Positions 1-8,700 of a stretch of DNA of 64,000 bases are shown here, piece by piece. The stretch comes from JAZBPO01 sp963691775 (GTDB taxonomy: Bacteria > Pseudomonadota > Gammaproteobacteria > Pseudomonadales > Azotimanducaceae): positions 1,426,001 through 1,490,000 of the forward strand of contig OY829369.1 of NCBI GenBank assembly GCA_963691775.1. The letters are read 5' to 3'. Position 1 is the stretch's first letter. The number at the start of each line of letters is the position of its first letter. Under the pieces are notes generated by a model. The model was given only the letters and a program-made list of their open reading frames with translations, made no database searches and had not been told where the DNA came from. The position numbers and the translations under genes are program-made.

Positions 1-117
1 CGGCGCAGAACTCAGCACCACCGCGCACATCTCGCCTAGATGACCGACGCGTCGCGCTCGCGACGTCGCGATTTCGTTCTGCGAACTGCTCGGTGGCTGT
101 CCAGGTTGTTCCCCCAT

Positions 118-239
118 ATGTCCGCCGAAGGGATTCGAACCAGCATTCGCCGTCGGCGCGCGACCTAATGGATGTCCACGGAACCCACCGCGGAGTCATC
201 CTGACCGAGTCCGCCGGGTGGGTGTCCACGGAGTCAACC
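118..239. repeat. 122-bp direct repeat, copy A
   Basis: This segment is identical by eye to 809-930 (constant offset of 691 bp). Near its start the reverse strand reads GGTTCGAATCCC followed by a GC-rich end, which resembles the T-arm and acceptor end of a tRNA, although no complete tRNA is present and the T-stem does not pair well. The repeat carries two GTCCACG motifs. With a tyrosine-recombinase fragment just downstream, a decayed attachment-site origin is possible but unproven. Confidence 0.7.
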
Positions 240-291
240 CGAAAGGCTTCTGTCCTTTCGCGGACCACGATGTGGCTGTCCACGGAGTCCG

Positions 292-598
292 GCCTCGTAA
301 CCACTTCACTTCCCGTCCTGTCGATGCGAATTGCTGCGGTTACCCGCGCCTGACGAAGTCTTGCCGTGGACATGGCCCGAAGCAGGCCGAGTGGGTGTTT
401 CAGACAGTCAGGTGCGGCTCCCATATGGGCTCGAAGGACCGAGACAGGCGCCTTCATCAGAAAGCCGGATGTATGTCAGCACGACCGTCTTTCCACTCGA
501 TCAGGACACGGGGCAGTGGAACAAGAGCACTTCCGGCTGTCAGCAGCTGGGCGGATTCGCTCGGCTTGTCGCAGCGGGGGCGTCCATGTATGTCCACG
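292..598 (+). repeat. Orphan copy of the IS110-type element 3' region
   Basis: This 307-bp block matches 39655-39961 on the opposite strand with essentially no differences (position p pairs with 40253 minus p). In the other copy it begins inside the last codons of an IS110/IS1111-type transposase and continues through about 300 bp of non-coding DNA. Here the transposase is missing. In IS1111-group elements the right-end non-coding region is the place from which the guide (bridge) RNA is made, so this may be an orphan right end; that is inference. The block contains a CCCATATGGG palindrome. Confidence 0.65.
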
Positions 599-808
599 GA
601 GTCCTACTCTCGGAGTTCCCTGGCCTGGGTGTCCACGGAGTCGTCCTGCCCTGAACACGCGGAGTTTTCGGTCGGCCTGGGTGTCCACGGAGTCTCAGAA
701 CCCAAACCGACGGTTGCGCTGCTCATCGAGTGCATCGAGCAGGCCCACGTCTTTTTGCGGTCAACGATGTGGCTGTCCACAGCGTTCATTCCCGCCCCGC
801 CGTTGCCA

Positions 809-930
809 ATGTCCGCCGAAGGGATTCGAACCAGCATTCGCCGTCGGCGCGCGACCTAATGGATGTCCACGGAACCCACCGCGGAGTCATCCTGACCGAG
901 TCCGCCGGGTGGGTGTCCACGGAGTCAACC
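809..930. repeat. 122-bp direct repeat, copy B
   Basis: Second copy of the 118-239 repeat, including the tRNA-end-like GGGATTCGAACC string (reverse strand sense) and two GTCCACG motifs. It abuts the 5' break point of the integrase fragment that starts at 947. Confidence 0.7.
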
Positions 931-946
931 GGAACGGGCGGCAAGC

Positions 947-1186
947 ATGTCCGCCAAAGTTATCGCAAACTGGTTTGCACGGCTGTACAACGATATGGGT
1001 TATGAAGGCTGTAGCAGTCATTCAGGACGGCGCACCTTTATCACCAATGCAGCGAAGAAGATCACCCAAGTGGGCGGGTCATTAAGGGATGTGCAACTGC
1101 TGGCAGGTCATTCCAATCTGGCGACCACGCAACGGTACATACAAAGTGATAGTCAGGCGATCAGGAAGATTGTGGATTTGGTGTAG
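947..1186 (+). pseudogene. Tyrosine recombinase/integrase, C-terminal fragment
   Basis: The 79-residue frame is the C-terminal end of a phage-type tyrosine recombinase. It keeps the second catalytic block: HSGR (His25, Arg28), the GHS histidine (His55) and the nucleophile context RYI (Tyr64). The N-terminal DNA-binding domain and the first catalytic arginine are absent, since full-length enzymes have 300 residues or more. The break coincides with the end of the 122-bp repeat and a GTCCACGGAGTC motif. It cannot be active alone. The following 174 bp (to 1360) hold no gene, only a short inverted repeat (1238-1246 with 1278-1286). Confidence 0.75.
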
Positions 1187-1360
1187 GGAACGCTTCTACG
1201 CGAAAACGGTTGTTCAACAATGGCATGACCTTGAAACCACGGTGAACGATGGTGATGGGATTAGGTGTGACGGTGGTTTCACCGTGTATGCAGTTTGGAT
1301 GTACGCCTATGGCGATTTTGGAAAACTATTGGAACGGTGAAACTATGGTGGACACCGTAG

Positions 1361-1588
1361 CGGGTTGAATATACCGACCCCAGTCTTGGTAGATATATTC
1401 AGAGTGATCCAATCGGGCTTCAGGGTGGTCTCAATACGTATGCATACGTGAGCGGCAACCCGGTCAATCGGTACGACTTCTATGGTCTAAAGGAATGTGA
1501 TGCGCAATACCATAGTATCTTTTGTTATCTATCCGAATTTGATTTTTGTCGAAATTCTCTAATCGAACTTTTTCCAGTAAGACCATAA
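1361..1588 (+). pseudogene. Orphan Rhs core/tip junction (inverted copy)
   Basis: Forward-strand remnant of an Rhs C-terminus, open from just after a TAG at 1358 to a TAA at 1586-1588. Positions 1376-1502 are identical, base for base as read by eye, to the reverse complement of 2036-2162 inside the full rhs gene; they encode the end of the core, including SDPIGLQGG and YDFYGLKE. After the identity ends the frame stays open for a different tip of 30 residues in total. That alternative tip is antisense to the small membrane-protein gene. There is no start codon or core upstream, so it is not expressed as it stands, but it could be fused to the core by inversion. Confidence 0.75.
1376..1502 (+). 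repeat. 127-bp inverted repeat, outer copy
   Basis: Perfect inverted copy of 2036-2162. The pair brackets the AT-richer segment 1503-2035, which contains the Rhs tip and the small membrane-protein gene. The unit is coding in both places and ends two codons beyond the conserved GLKE. Confidence 0.9.
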
Positions 1589-1728
1589 GCGATAAAAATA
1601 ACGCCCATTATCAGCGGTAATACCACGCGCGAAAATTCGACTTCAAAATGGAACAGCATCACTATACCCAATAGAATCAATATAGTCCCAAGTATCACAC
1701 CTAAAATGCGAAGTATTTTGCCGGTCAT
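1525..1728 (-). CDS. Small two-helix membrane protein, candidate Rhs immunity
   Basis: The 67-residue product has two hydrophobic helices (about residues 4-25 and 34-52) and a basic tail, so it should sit in the inner membrane. The ATG at 1728 overlaps the rhs stop codon (TAATG), a layout typical of translational coupling; a TTG three codons upstream is a less likely start. Its position immediately after an Rhs variable tip is where immunity genes of polymorphic toxins lie, and the tip itself has a membrane-helix-like segment. No family is recognised, so the immunity role is inference from context. It is AT-rich compared with the rhs core, like the tip. An alternative is an unrelated small membrane protein. 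Confidence 0.6.
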   Translation of the reverse strand: MTGKILRILGVILGTILILLGIVMLFHFEVEFSRVVLPLIMGVIFIAYGLTGKSSIREFRQKSNSDR

Positions 1729-4700
1729 TATAAACAACTCACTGCACAGTACAACTCTGCCCCGCGTCTGAAGCCAAAGGCGCCAGCACCCACTAAAGCG
1801 GCTGCTGCATTAAATCGATTGAACTGAGCCAATGTACGGAGTTGCCGCTGCCCAGTTCGGAATTGACCGGAGTTTATATTACGCAGCCCTTCTCTGTAGA
1901 TTCTATCGGAAGCATATTCGGCAAATTCGTTTGCTGCAAACGACAACAAAGCTAGTGGGTCAAAATATCCGGCTTGATCGTAAAGGTCACCATAATTGTC
2001 TTTAAGGCATTCATCAAAACAGTCGGGATCATCTTCATCACATTCCTTTAGACCATAGAAGTCGTACCGATTGACCGGGTTGCCGCTCACGTATGCATAC
2101 GTATTGAGACCACCCTGAAGCCCGATTGGATCACTCTGAATATATCTACCAAGACTGGGGTCATAATCCCTAAAGTAGTTGTAATGAAGGTCCGTCTCAC
2201 TGTCAAAGTACTGTCCTGGCAGCCGCAAATTATTCACAACATCACCACCGGAGGCCTGCGCGAAACCGAAAGCCAGGAGCGTCGACGCCCAAACAACCGC
2301 ACCGTTTTCGGAGATCAGCGACGCGGGGGCGCCAATATGGCTATTCAAGTAGTAGAAGATGCCTACGCCGCCGTCCCTCTTGAAGAGCGGGTCAGTCATC
2401 CACGTCCTATTCGCGGCGTATTGGTATTCCGATAGAAGCCTGCCAACTGAGTCGTACTCTGCCAAAAGGCCAGACTGGTCATAGTGAAAGAACACCACTC
2501 CTGCGTCCGTTTCCTTACTCAGCCGCCTCCCCATCGGGCCATAGCTGTACCGCCCGATCTCCCCAGCAATATCCGAATCAATCCGAACCAACCGCTCCTC
2601 AAGATCGTAGCGATACGTCCAAGTCTCCCCACCCTCGACCTTCGTCTCCCGATGCCCAGCCGCCGTGTACGTGTAGCTCGCCGTCCCCGTAGCCAGCAGC
2701 TCATGATTCGCCCCATAAGTCCACGTTGCCGGGTCCCCAGCTTCCGTCAGCCGATTTCCCACCCCGTCATAAGTGAACCGCTCCCCGTTCCCCGTATCCT
2801 CGATCAGCCGATCCAGCCCGTCGTATAGGTACTGCGTACTGAACCCGTCCCTCGACAGATCCGTCAGCTGATTCTCGACGTTGTACTCATTCACCGTAGA
2901 GGTGATCAGATTCCCCCCGGCGTCCCGCACCTCCCGTCCGATGAGTCGAAGCAGCGGGTCGTACACGTCGTCCATCGTGATCCCGCCCGGATAGGTCCGC
3001 CGATTCGGCGCATACCAGGTGTACCCGTTGACCGTGATCGCCCCCTCCCCCGGGATGTCCAGCGAGATGAAGTTGCCGGCCCGGTCATAGGAGTAGGTGT
3101 AGGTGATCCCCTCGGGATTCGTGTAGGTCCGCTTCCTTCCCGCGTCGTCGTAGGTATAGCTGTGCGACTTCGTGAACGGCCCGTAGTCCACCGTCGTGGT
3201 CACTAGCTCCCCGGTGAGGTTGTAGCCGTAGGTCGCCGAGTAGGTGCCGTCGTCCCAGTCTGTGAGTTGCCCGAGCAGGTTGTAGCCGAAGGTCACCGTC
3301 TTCCCGGGCGACGCGCTCGCGAGTTCTGCCGCGCTCTCGTAGAAGCGTGTCGATAGCAGCTGTCCCGCATCGTCGTAGACGTACTCCGTAACGTGCCCTT
3401 CGGGATTCGTCGCCGTCTCCGGCAGGCCATCCGGCAGGTAGGTCCAGGTCCACTCCGCCCCGTTCGGCCGCGTTTCGCTCACGCGCCGGTCGTTCGCGTC
3501 GTAGCCGTAGCGCGTCGTGCGGTTCTCGGGATCGGTCAGCGAAAGCAGGTTGCCGCGATCGTCGTAGGCAAAGCGCGTGATGCCCCCGATCGCGTCCACC
3601 GTCGCCACCAGCTGGCGCAGTGCGTCGTACTCGGCGCTCGATCGGCGTTCCAGGGCGTCCTCGCTCGCATCCGGGCTGCCGAACACGTCGTACTCGGTGC
3701 GGCGCAGTTGCGGGGCGAGGCCATTGCCGACCTCCCGCTCGCTCACGAGCCGGTCGAGCTCGTCGTAGCCGAGCTCCTGACTGAAAGTTGGAAAGTGCGT
3801 CTTCCGCAGCAGACCGACGCCATACTCGAAGGCCGTCTGGTTCCCGTTCGGATCAATACTCTTGAGAATGCGCCCGAGCGGGTCGTACTCGGTCCTCGCG
3901 CTGTGCCCCAGCGCATTGGTGATCCGCTCGAGCTGGTTCTCGCGGTTGTAGTCGAAGGTGGTGGTGCGGCCGATCGGGTCCTCGATCGCGAGCGGCAGGC
4001 CCGCATGGTTCGGCGTGTAGGTCGTGATGCCGCCGTTCGCCGCGGTCTGCGTGACGAGATCGCCGGCGAGGTTGTAGCCGTACAGCTCCTGCCGACCGAT
4101 CGGGTCCGTGACCTGCGTGAGGTTGCCCACCGCATCGAAGGCGAAGACCCAGGTCTTGCCGCGCTCGTTGACGAGCACGGGCGCATTGCCGAGCGCGTCG
4201 TGCATGGGACGGGTCGCGTCGGTGAAGCGCTGCTCGCCGAGCAGCGGGTCAGTCCTCGTTAGCAGGTTGCCGCGGTCGTCGTAGGTGAAGCGGTAGATGG
4301 CCTCCGCCGTATTGGGATCATTCACGTAGCGGATCAGCGTCACGTTGCCGTGGCTGTCGTACTCGAACTGGGTCTCCCGCTCAGCCTGTGTTCCCGCGGC
4401 CTCACGGACGTCGGTCAGGTTGCCCGCGTCGTCGTAGTCCCATTCCGTGACCACACCATCCACCGCCACGGCGCGCGTCGGAAAGGCATACACCGGATGC
4501 CATTCGGTGGTGCTGATCTCATCGTCCGGCCGCTTCACCGACACGATGTTGCCGCGCGCGTCCATGATGCTCGTGGTCATGCGGCCACGCTGGTCAGTGA
4601 CGATGCGCTGGCGGAGCGTCGAGGATCCCTGCGGCCCAGCAAAGCGCGAGACGGTCGAACGCCCGGAAGCCGAACCAGCGGCGGCGACGCCTGGTGGACG

Positions 4701-5744
4701 CACGCTCACCCGACTGATTCCCGCCTTGCCGAAGCAATCACAATCTGCGGTCGTGACGTGGCGGATCGAGTAGACCGTCTCGCCACCGCGGATCTCCCGC
4801 GTCCGCAGGCCAAGCTTGTTGAACTGGGTCTGCGTCGTCCGCCCTTCGCCGTCCGTGCGGGTCTGCGTAATGCCCACTTCGCCTACGGCGAAATCGAAGC
4901 GGTAGCCGGCACCGTTGCCGTTGAACCAACTCGACAGGCGGCCGTTCTCTCCGCTGATGGAAACGGACGTGCGCCGACCCTCCGGGTCGAGCACGCTCGA
5001 GATGAAACCGGTCGCCGCGTACTCGTAGGTCCAGTCATGGCCGAGCGGATCGGTGACCGTCTCGATGCGCCCTTCGGGGTCGTAGGCGTAGCTCACGGTG
5101 CGCCCGAAGGCATCCGTAACGGCCGTGATGCGTTGGTAGGAAATGGGCTCGCCCGTTTCGGGATCGGTGGTCGAGGCCGGGGACCAGGTGTAGCTGAGCG
5201 CGACGTCATCATTTGTGTCGACCAGGGACAGCAGCCGGCCCTCGGCGTCGCGGTTCAGGGTGACGCGATTGCCGTTGCGGTCTGCGTAGGCGACTGTGCG
5301 GCCGTTCGCGTCGTACTCGATGCGATTTCCGAGCTGGTCGCGCCAGACCCAGCCGTTACCCGGGCCGGCCTCAAACCAGGTGGAGTAATCCACGATGTTC
5401 AAGTCAGCATCCAGGATCTTGAGCAGGCGCTTGTTCGCTCGGCCCATGTAGTTCACGCCGTTGCGGGTGATCACGACCTTCGCGGACCCGCCGCGCGCGC
5501 CCCCCGCGGTCTGCTCGACCACCTCGATCGGCGCCAGCCGCCGATTGAACTCCCAGCCGCCGCCCACGTAGCTGCGCGTGGAACGCACGTAGCCGCCCTG
5601 CACCTTCACGCGCAGGTCTTCCACGTCGAGCACGAAGGTTCCGGAAACGAACTCCGACATGTCGTTGGTACCGTGCTGAATGCCCGGCACGGCATGCGCG
5701 AGAACGGAAATGGTCAACAGGACGAATGCCCACAGACTACGCAT
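1728..5744 (-). CDS. Sec-exported Rhs/YD-repeat protein with variable tip
   Basis: A 1338-residue Rhs protein. The ATG at 5744 is chosen because AGGAG lies 10 bp upstream and it starts directly on a signal peptide (residues 1-18, ending AHA); a TTG at 5765 is the alternative. After an Rhs N-terminal region, YD repeats (patterns such as YDDAGNL and YDPLGR) fill roughly residues 95-1130, followed by the Rhs-associated core with DPSLGRY and SDPIGLQGG, ending at GLKE (residue 1234). The last 104 residues are a distinct Cys-containing tip with a membrane-helix-like stretch near the end and no nuclease or deaminase motif that I can see. The tip is AT-richer than the core. There is no PAAR domain, so Sec export rather than type VI delivery is likely. 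It follows the 4044-residue gene closely. Confidence 0.9.
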   Translation of the reverse strand: MRSLWAFVLLTISVLAHAVPGIQHGTNDMSEFVSGTFVLDVEDLRVKVQGGYVRSTRSYVGGGWEFNRRLAPIEVVEQTAGGARGGSAKVVITRNGVNYMGRANKRLLKILDADLNIVDYSTWFEAGPGNGWVWRDQLGNRIEYDANGRTVAYADRNGNRVTLNRDAEGRLLSLVDTNDDVALSYTWSPASTTDPETGEPISYQRITAVTDAFGRTVSYAYDPEGRIETVTDPLGHDWTYEYAATGFISSVLDPEGRRTSVSISGENGRLSSWFNGNGAGYRFDFAVGEVGITQTRTDGEGRTTQTQFNKLGLRTREIRGGETVYSIRHVTTADCDCFGKAGISRVSVRPPGVAAAGSASGRSTVSRFAGPQGSSTLRQRIVTDQRGRMTTSIMDARGNIVSVKRPDDEISTTEWHPVYAFPTRAVAVDGVVTEWDYDDAGNLTDVREAAGTQAERETQFEYDSHGNVTLIRYVNDPNTAEAIYRFTYDDRGNLLTRTDPLLGEQRFTDATRPMHDALGNAPVLVNERGKTWVFAFDAVGNLTQVTDPIGRQELYGYNLAGDLVTQTAANGGITTYTPNHAGLPLAIEDPIGRTTTFDYNRENQLERITNALGHSARTEYDPLGRILKSIDPNGNQTAFEYGVGLLRKTHFPTFSQELGYDELDRLVSEREVGNGLAPQLRRTEYDVFGSPDASEDALERRSSAEYDALRQLVATVDAIGGITRFAYDDRGNLLSLTDPENRTTRYGYDANDRRVSETRPNGAEWTWTYLPDGLPETATNPEGHVTEYVYDDAGQLLSTRFYESAAELASASPGKTVTFGYNLLGQLTDWDDGTYSATYGYNLTGELVTTTVDYGPFTKSHSYTYDDAGRKRTYTNPEGITYTYSYDRAGNFISLDIPGEGAITVNGYTWYAPNRRTYPGGITMDDVYDPLLRLIGREVRDAGGNLITSTVNEYNVENQLTDLSRDGFSTQYLYDGLDRLIEDTGNGERFTYDGVGNRLTEAGDPATWTYGANHELLATGTASYTYTAAGHRETKVEGGETWTYRYDLEERLVRIDSDIAGEIGRYSYGPMGRRLSKETDAGVVFFHYDQSGLLAEYDSVGRLLSEYQYAANRTWMTDPLFKRDGGVGIFYYLNSHIGAPASLISENGAVVWASTLLAFGFAQASGGDVVNNLRLPGQYFDSETDLHYNYFRDYDPSLGRYIQSDPIGLQGGLNTYAYVSGNPVNRYDFYGLKECDEDDPDCFDECLKDNYGDLYDQAGYFDPLALLSFAANEFAEYASDRIYREGLRNINSGQFRTGQRQLRTLAQFNRFNAAAALVGAGAFGFRRGAELYCAVSCL
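2036..2162 (-). repeat. 127-bp inverted repeat, copy inside rhs
   Basis: The junction between Rhs core and tip, repeated in inverted orientation at 1376-1502. It encodes the last conserved core residues and the first residues of the tip. Everything between the two copies (tip plus small membrane-protein gene) would flip on recombination between them. Confidence 0.9.
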
Positions 5745-5761
5745 GAGACAGGTGCTCCTGA

Positions 5762-8700
5762 TCAATTTGCCGGTCCCTCCCCCTCACCGCGGCAGCCGCC
5801 GAGCAAGCCATCGAGGATGCAGCCGCTGTTCGTATCGGGCGTCAGCGCTTGGCGCTGACTTCCGAGACTGATGCCCGACGAGACGCCCGTCGGGGTGGGC
5901 GCGATGAACACGGCCGGCGGGGTCGGCTGCGCTTCTGTGGCCTGGCAAGCACTCAGATCGCCCGACGCGTTGAAGTAGCCGAGGGCGCCGCAGGGCAGTA
6001 CCTGACCAACCGCGCACTCGTAGCTCGCGAGCACTTCGAAGTCGTAGTTGCGGGCTGCGCAGCCGGCACCGCTCGCATCGGCATCCGCAGCGGCATCGAA
6101 GTCGCGCAGCGCCGTGACCCGATAGGGGATCGTGAAGATCTCGCCCGCGAGCAGTTCCGGAGGCGGTTCGGCGAGGAACTCGAACTGCAGATAGTCGTCG
6201 TCCTCGGGCAGCACGCTGGTCGCGTTCTCGGCCGTGATCAGGCCGTAGTTCGTGAGCGTGAACTCGCCGAAGAAGGTCTCGCCTTCGGACAGGCGCGGAA
6301 GATTCACCACCGTGGGCTCGAGGATCAGCACCGCCGCGGGCACGTTCGTCCTGAAGGTCGCCTCAAGGCGCACCTCGTACCGATCCTGAATCGGAATCTC
6401 CACCACGCTCCATTCCACGGTCACCAGCTTGTTCGTCAGGAACACCTCCTGCGCGCCCACCACGCCGGGCTGGATGCGCAGGCGCCCGGAGGCGTCCTGA
6501 TGGTCGAAGGCGGAGGCCCGGTAGACGTAGTTGCCTGCCGGCAGGTCAGCGAACAGGGCGTTGCCGAAGGCATCGGTGGTGGCCTCGAAGAGCTCCGAGA
6601 GCACCTGCTCGTTTTGCAGCTTGATGCGCGCGCCCTCGAGGCCCGGTATGGGCTGGCCACTCTCATCGAGGGTGGCGGTGTAGATGTCTGAGACGTGGAC
6701 GAGCACGCCGCCCATGCCCGACTCGGTAACCGCCACGTACACCGGCATGATCTGCTCACCGACATTCTCGCCGCCGAGCACGGCGCGGAAGGTGTAGTCG
6801 TCCTCGGGCACGCTCGCGCCGGGCGCCGCGGTGACTTCCAGCACGCGCTCTTCGCCCACCTCGAGCGTGCCGAGGTCTGCGGTGCTCGACAGGAACAGCC
6901 AGGCAGGCGCCGGCGAGCCATCGGCCCGTTCGAGGCGAACCGTCGCATCGAGGACCGGCGCGTAGCCGGAGTTCTTCACCGTGAACACGCCCGTCGCCTG
7001 CGCCTCCAGCGCGGTGCCGAGCTCGACGAAGGTCGGGCTGTAGCCGAGCGCGGGCGTCGCCTCCGTGAGGCGATAGTCCACGGTCACGGCGCCGAGCGGA
7101 CCGGCCGCATCGTCGCTGACGAGGCGCAGGACGAAGCGGCCGCTCTCTGCGGCGTCAGCCCGGCCGGTGAAGGTGAAGCCGATGCGGGCCGACTCGCCGG
7201 CGGCGAGGTCGCGCGGGGCGTCCACGGTCACGTCCACGCTGGATGCGAAGACCCCGCCAGGCTGGTCCTCGGCGAGGTACTCGAAGCGCACGCCTTCGAG
7301 GTCGGTGGCGGCACCGGCGGTGACCGTGGTCTGAAGCCCCTGGGCCACGCCGCGGATGACGTCGCCGCCGAAGCTCGCCGGGCGCAGGCGCAGCGACTCC
7401 ACCGTGAACACGCCCTGCTCCGGCCGGTCGACGAGGTCCGGATGGACGACGGAGACGGCATAGCGGCCGCTGTCGCTCGCGGTGGGCCGGAAGGTGTACG
7501 TGAAGGCGCCCGTGCCATCTGTCACGAGCGTTTCGCTCTTTTCGAAGCCCGCAACCTGCAGCACGAGCTCCACTGGTACGCCGGGCTGCGCGGCACCGGT
7601 GCGGCGGGAGACCGCACGGCCCTGGATGCGCACGCTGCGGTCCTCGGCGCCGGCAGCGACGATGAGCGGGTCGATCGCCGTCACTTCACCGACGTAGGGG
7701 GTTTCCACGAGCGTGGCGCGTCGCGTCGCGCCGATACCCTGGATGACCACCTCGTCGTCGGTGCCGCTTAGGTAGCGCAAGCGATCCAGTGCGAGGCGAA
7801 CAACCACGTCGTCGGGCGCGCCCTGGGGCACCGTGAGCGGCAGCGGGCCGGAGGTGAAGGTTGCACCCGGTTCGACGCGCGCGACCGCGAAGCCGTTTGC
7901 GAGGTTCACCACGCCGCCGGTGAGCTGACGGACCGGCGAGGTCGCGAGCACGTTGCCGGCCTCGTCCTCAAGGCGCAGACGTACATCGGGCGAATCGCCG
8001 CCGCTCTGGCCAAGGACAATCTCCGTGGTGACGTCGGACGTATTTTCCAGACTGAAGCGAACGGTGCCGGTACCACCGCGGACGAACGCCTCGGTGGCGA
8101 GCGTGGTGACGAGGGCCGCGTCGACGGCGGCGACCGCCTCGCGCTGGCGGAGGGTTACTGCATCGCCCTCAACCGGGGCCTGGGTGAGCGCAAAGCGCAG
8201 ATCGCCCAGATTGTCGAGGCCGTCGTAGCCGCCGATAACGACCGGAACGAGCGTGAAGCTGCCGGCCGCCACGTCGAAGCGTGCCGAGCGGTGCGTGCGC
8301 TCCGTGACGACGCCGCCCGCCTCGTCGTCCACACCGACCTCCAGGGTGACGCCAGCGGCCGCCGTGGCGCCCGCGTTCGCGACGCGGAACCAGAGCCGGT
8401 TCATGACGTTGCGTTCGAGGGCAGCCGGCGCCGGGCGCCCGACGTCGTCGACGTCGGAGCGTGTTACCGACAGCGCCGGCAGCACGATCTCGTGCGGGAG
8501 AGAGCGGGCATCGTTCGTGTCCACGGCCGTGACGGCGTAGGTGCGCTCGATCGGCGCGTCGCTGCGCTCGGCGGGATAAGTGTCGTCCACGAAGGTGCTG
8601 ACGCCGACGGCGGCGGGCAGCAGATCAGGCAGCTCTACGCCGTCGACGGCGACGGCGAAGCCAGTGATGGCGCCGCCGCCGCTCGTAAAGGCGATGGTCG

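Larger units (their letters stand above)
1..946. other. Repeat-rich non-coding scaffold
   Basis: No reading frame here looks like a real gene. The stretch is built from repeats: a 122-bp direct repeat (118-239 and 809-930), a 307-bp block shared with the DNA next to the IS110-type transposase (292-598), and scattered GTCCACGGAGTC motifs at roughly 225, 278, 592, 628, 680 and 915. The several overlapping forward frames of 70-240 codons are low-complexity translations of these repeats. It ends abruptly where an integrase fragment begins, so it is best read as mobile-element debris. Confidence 0.6.

Noticed and set aside
118..150. tRNA gene
   Set aside because: Only a T-arm-like string is present; there is no anticodon arm or paired acceptor stem.
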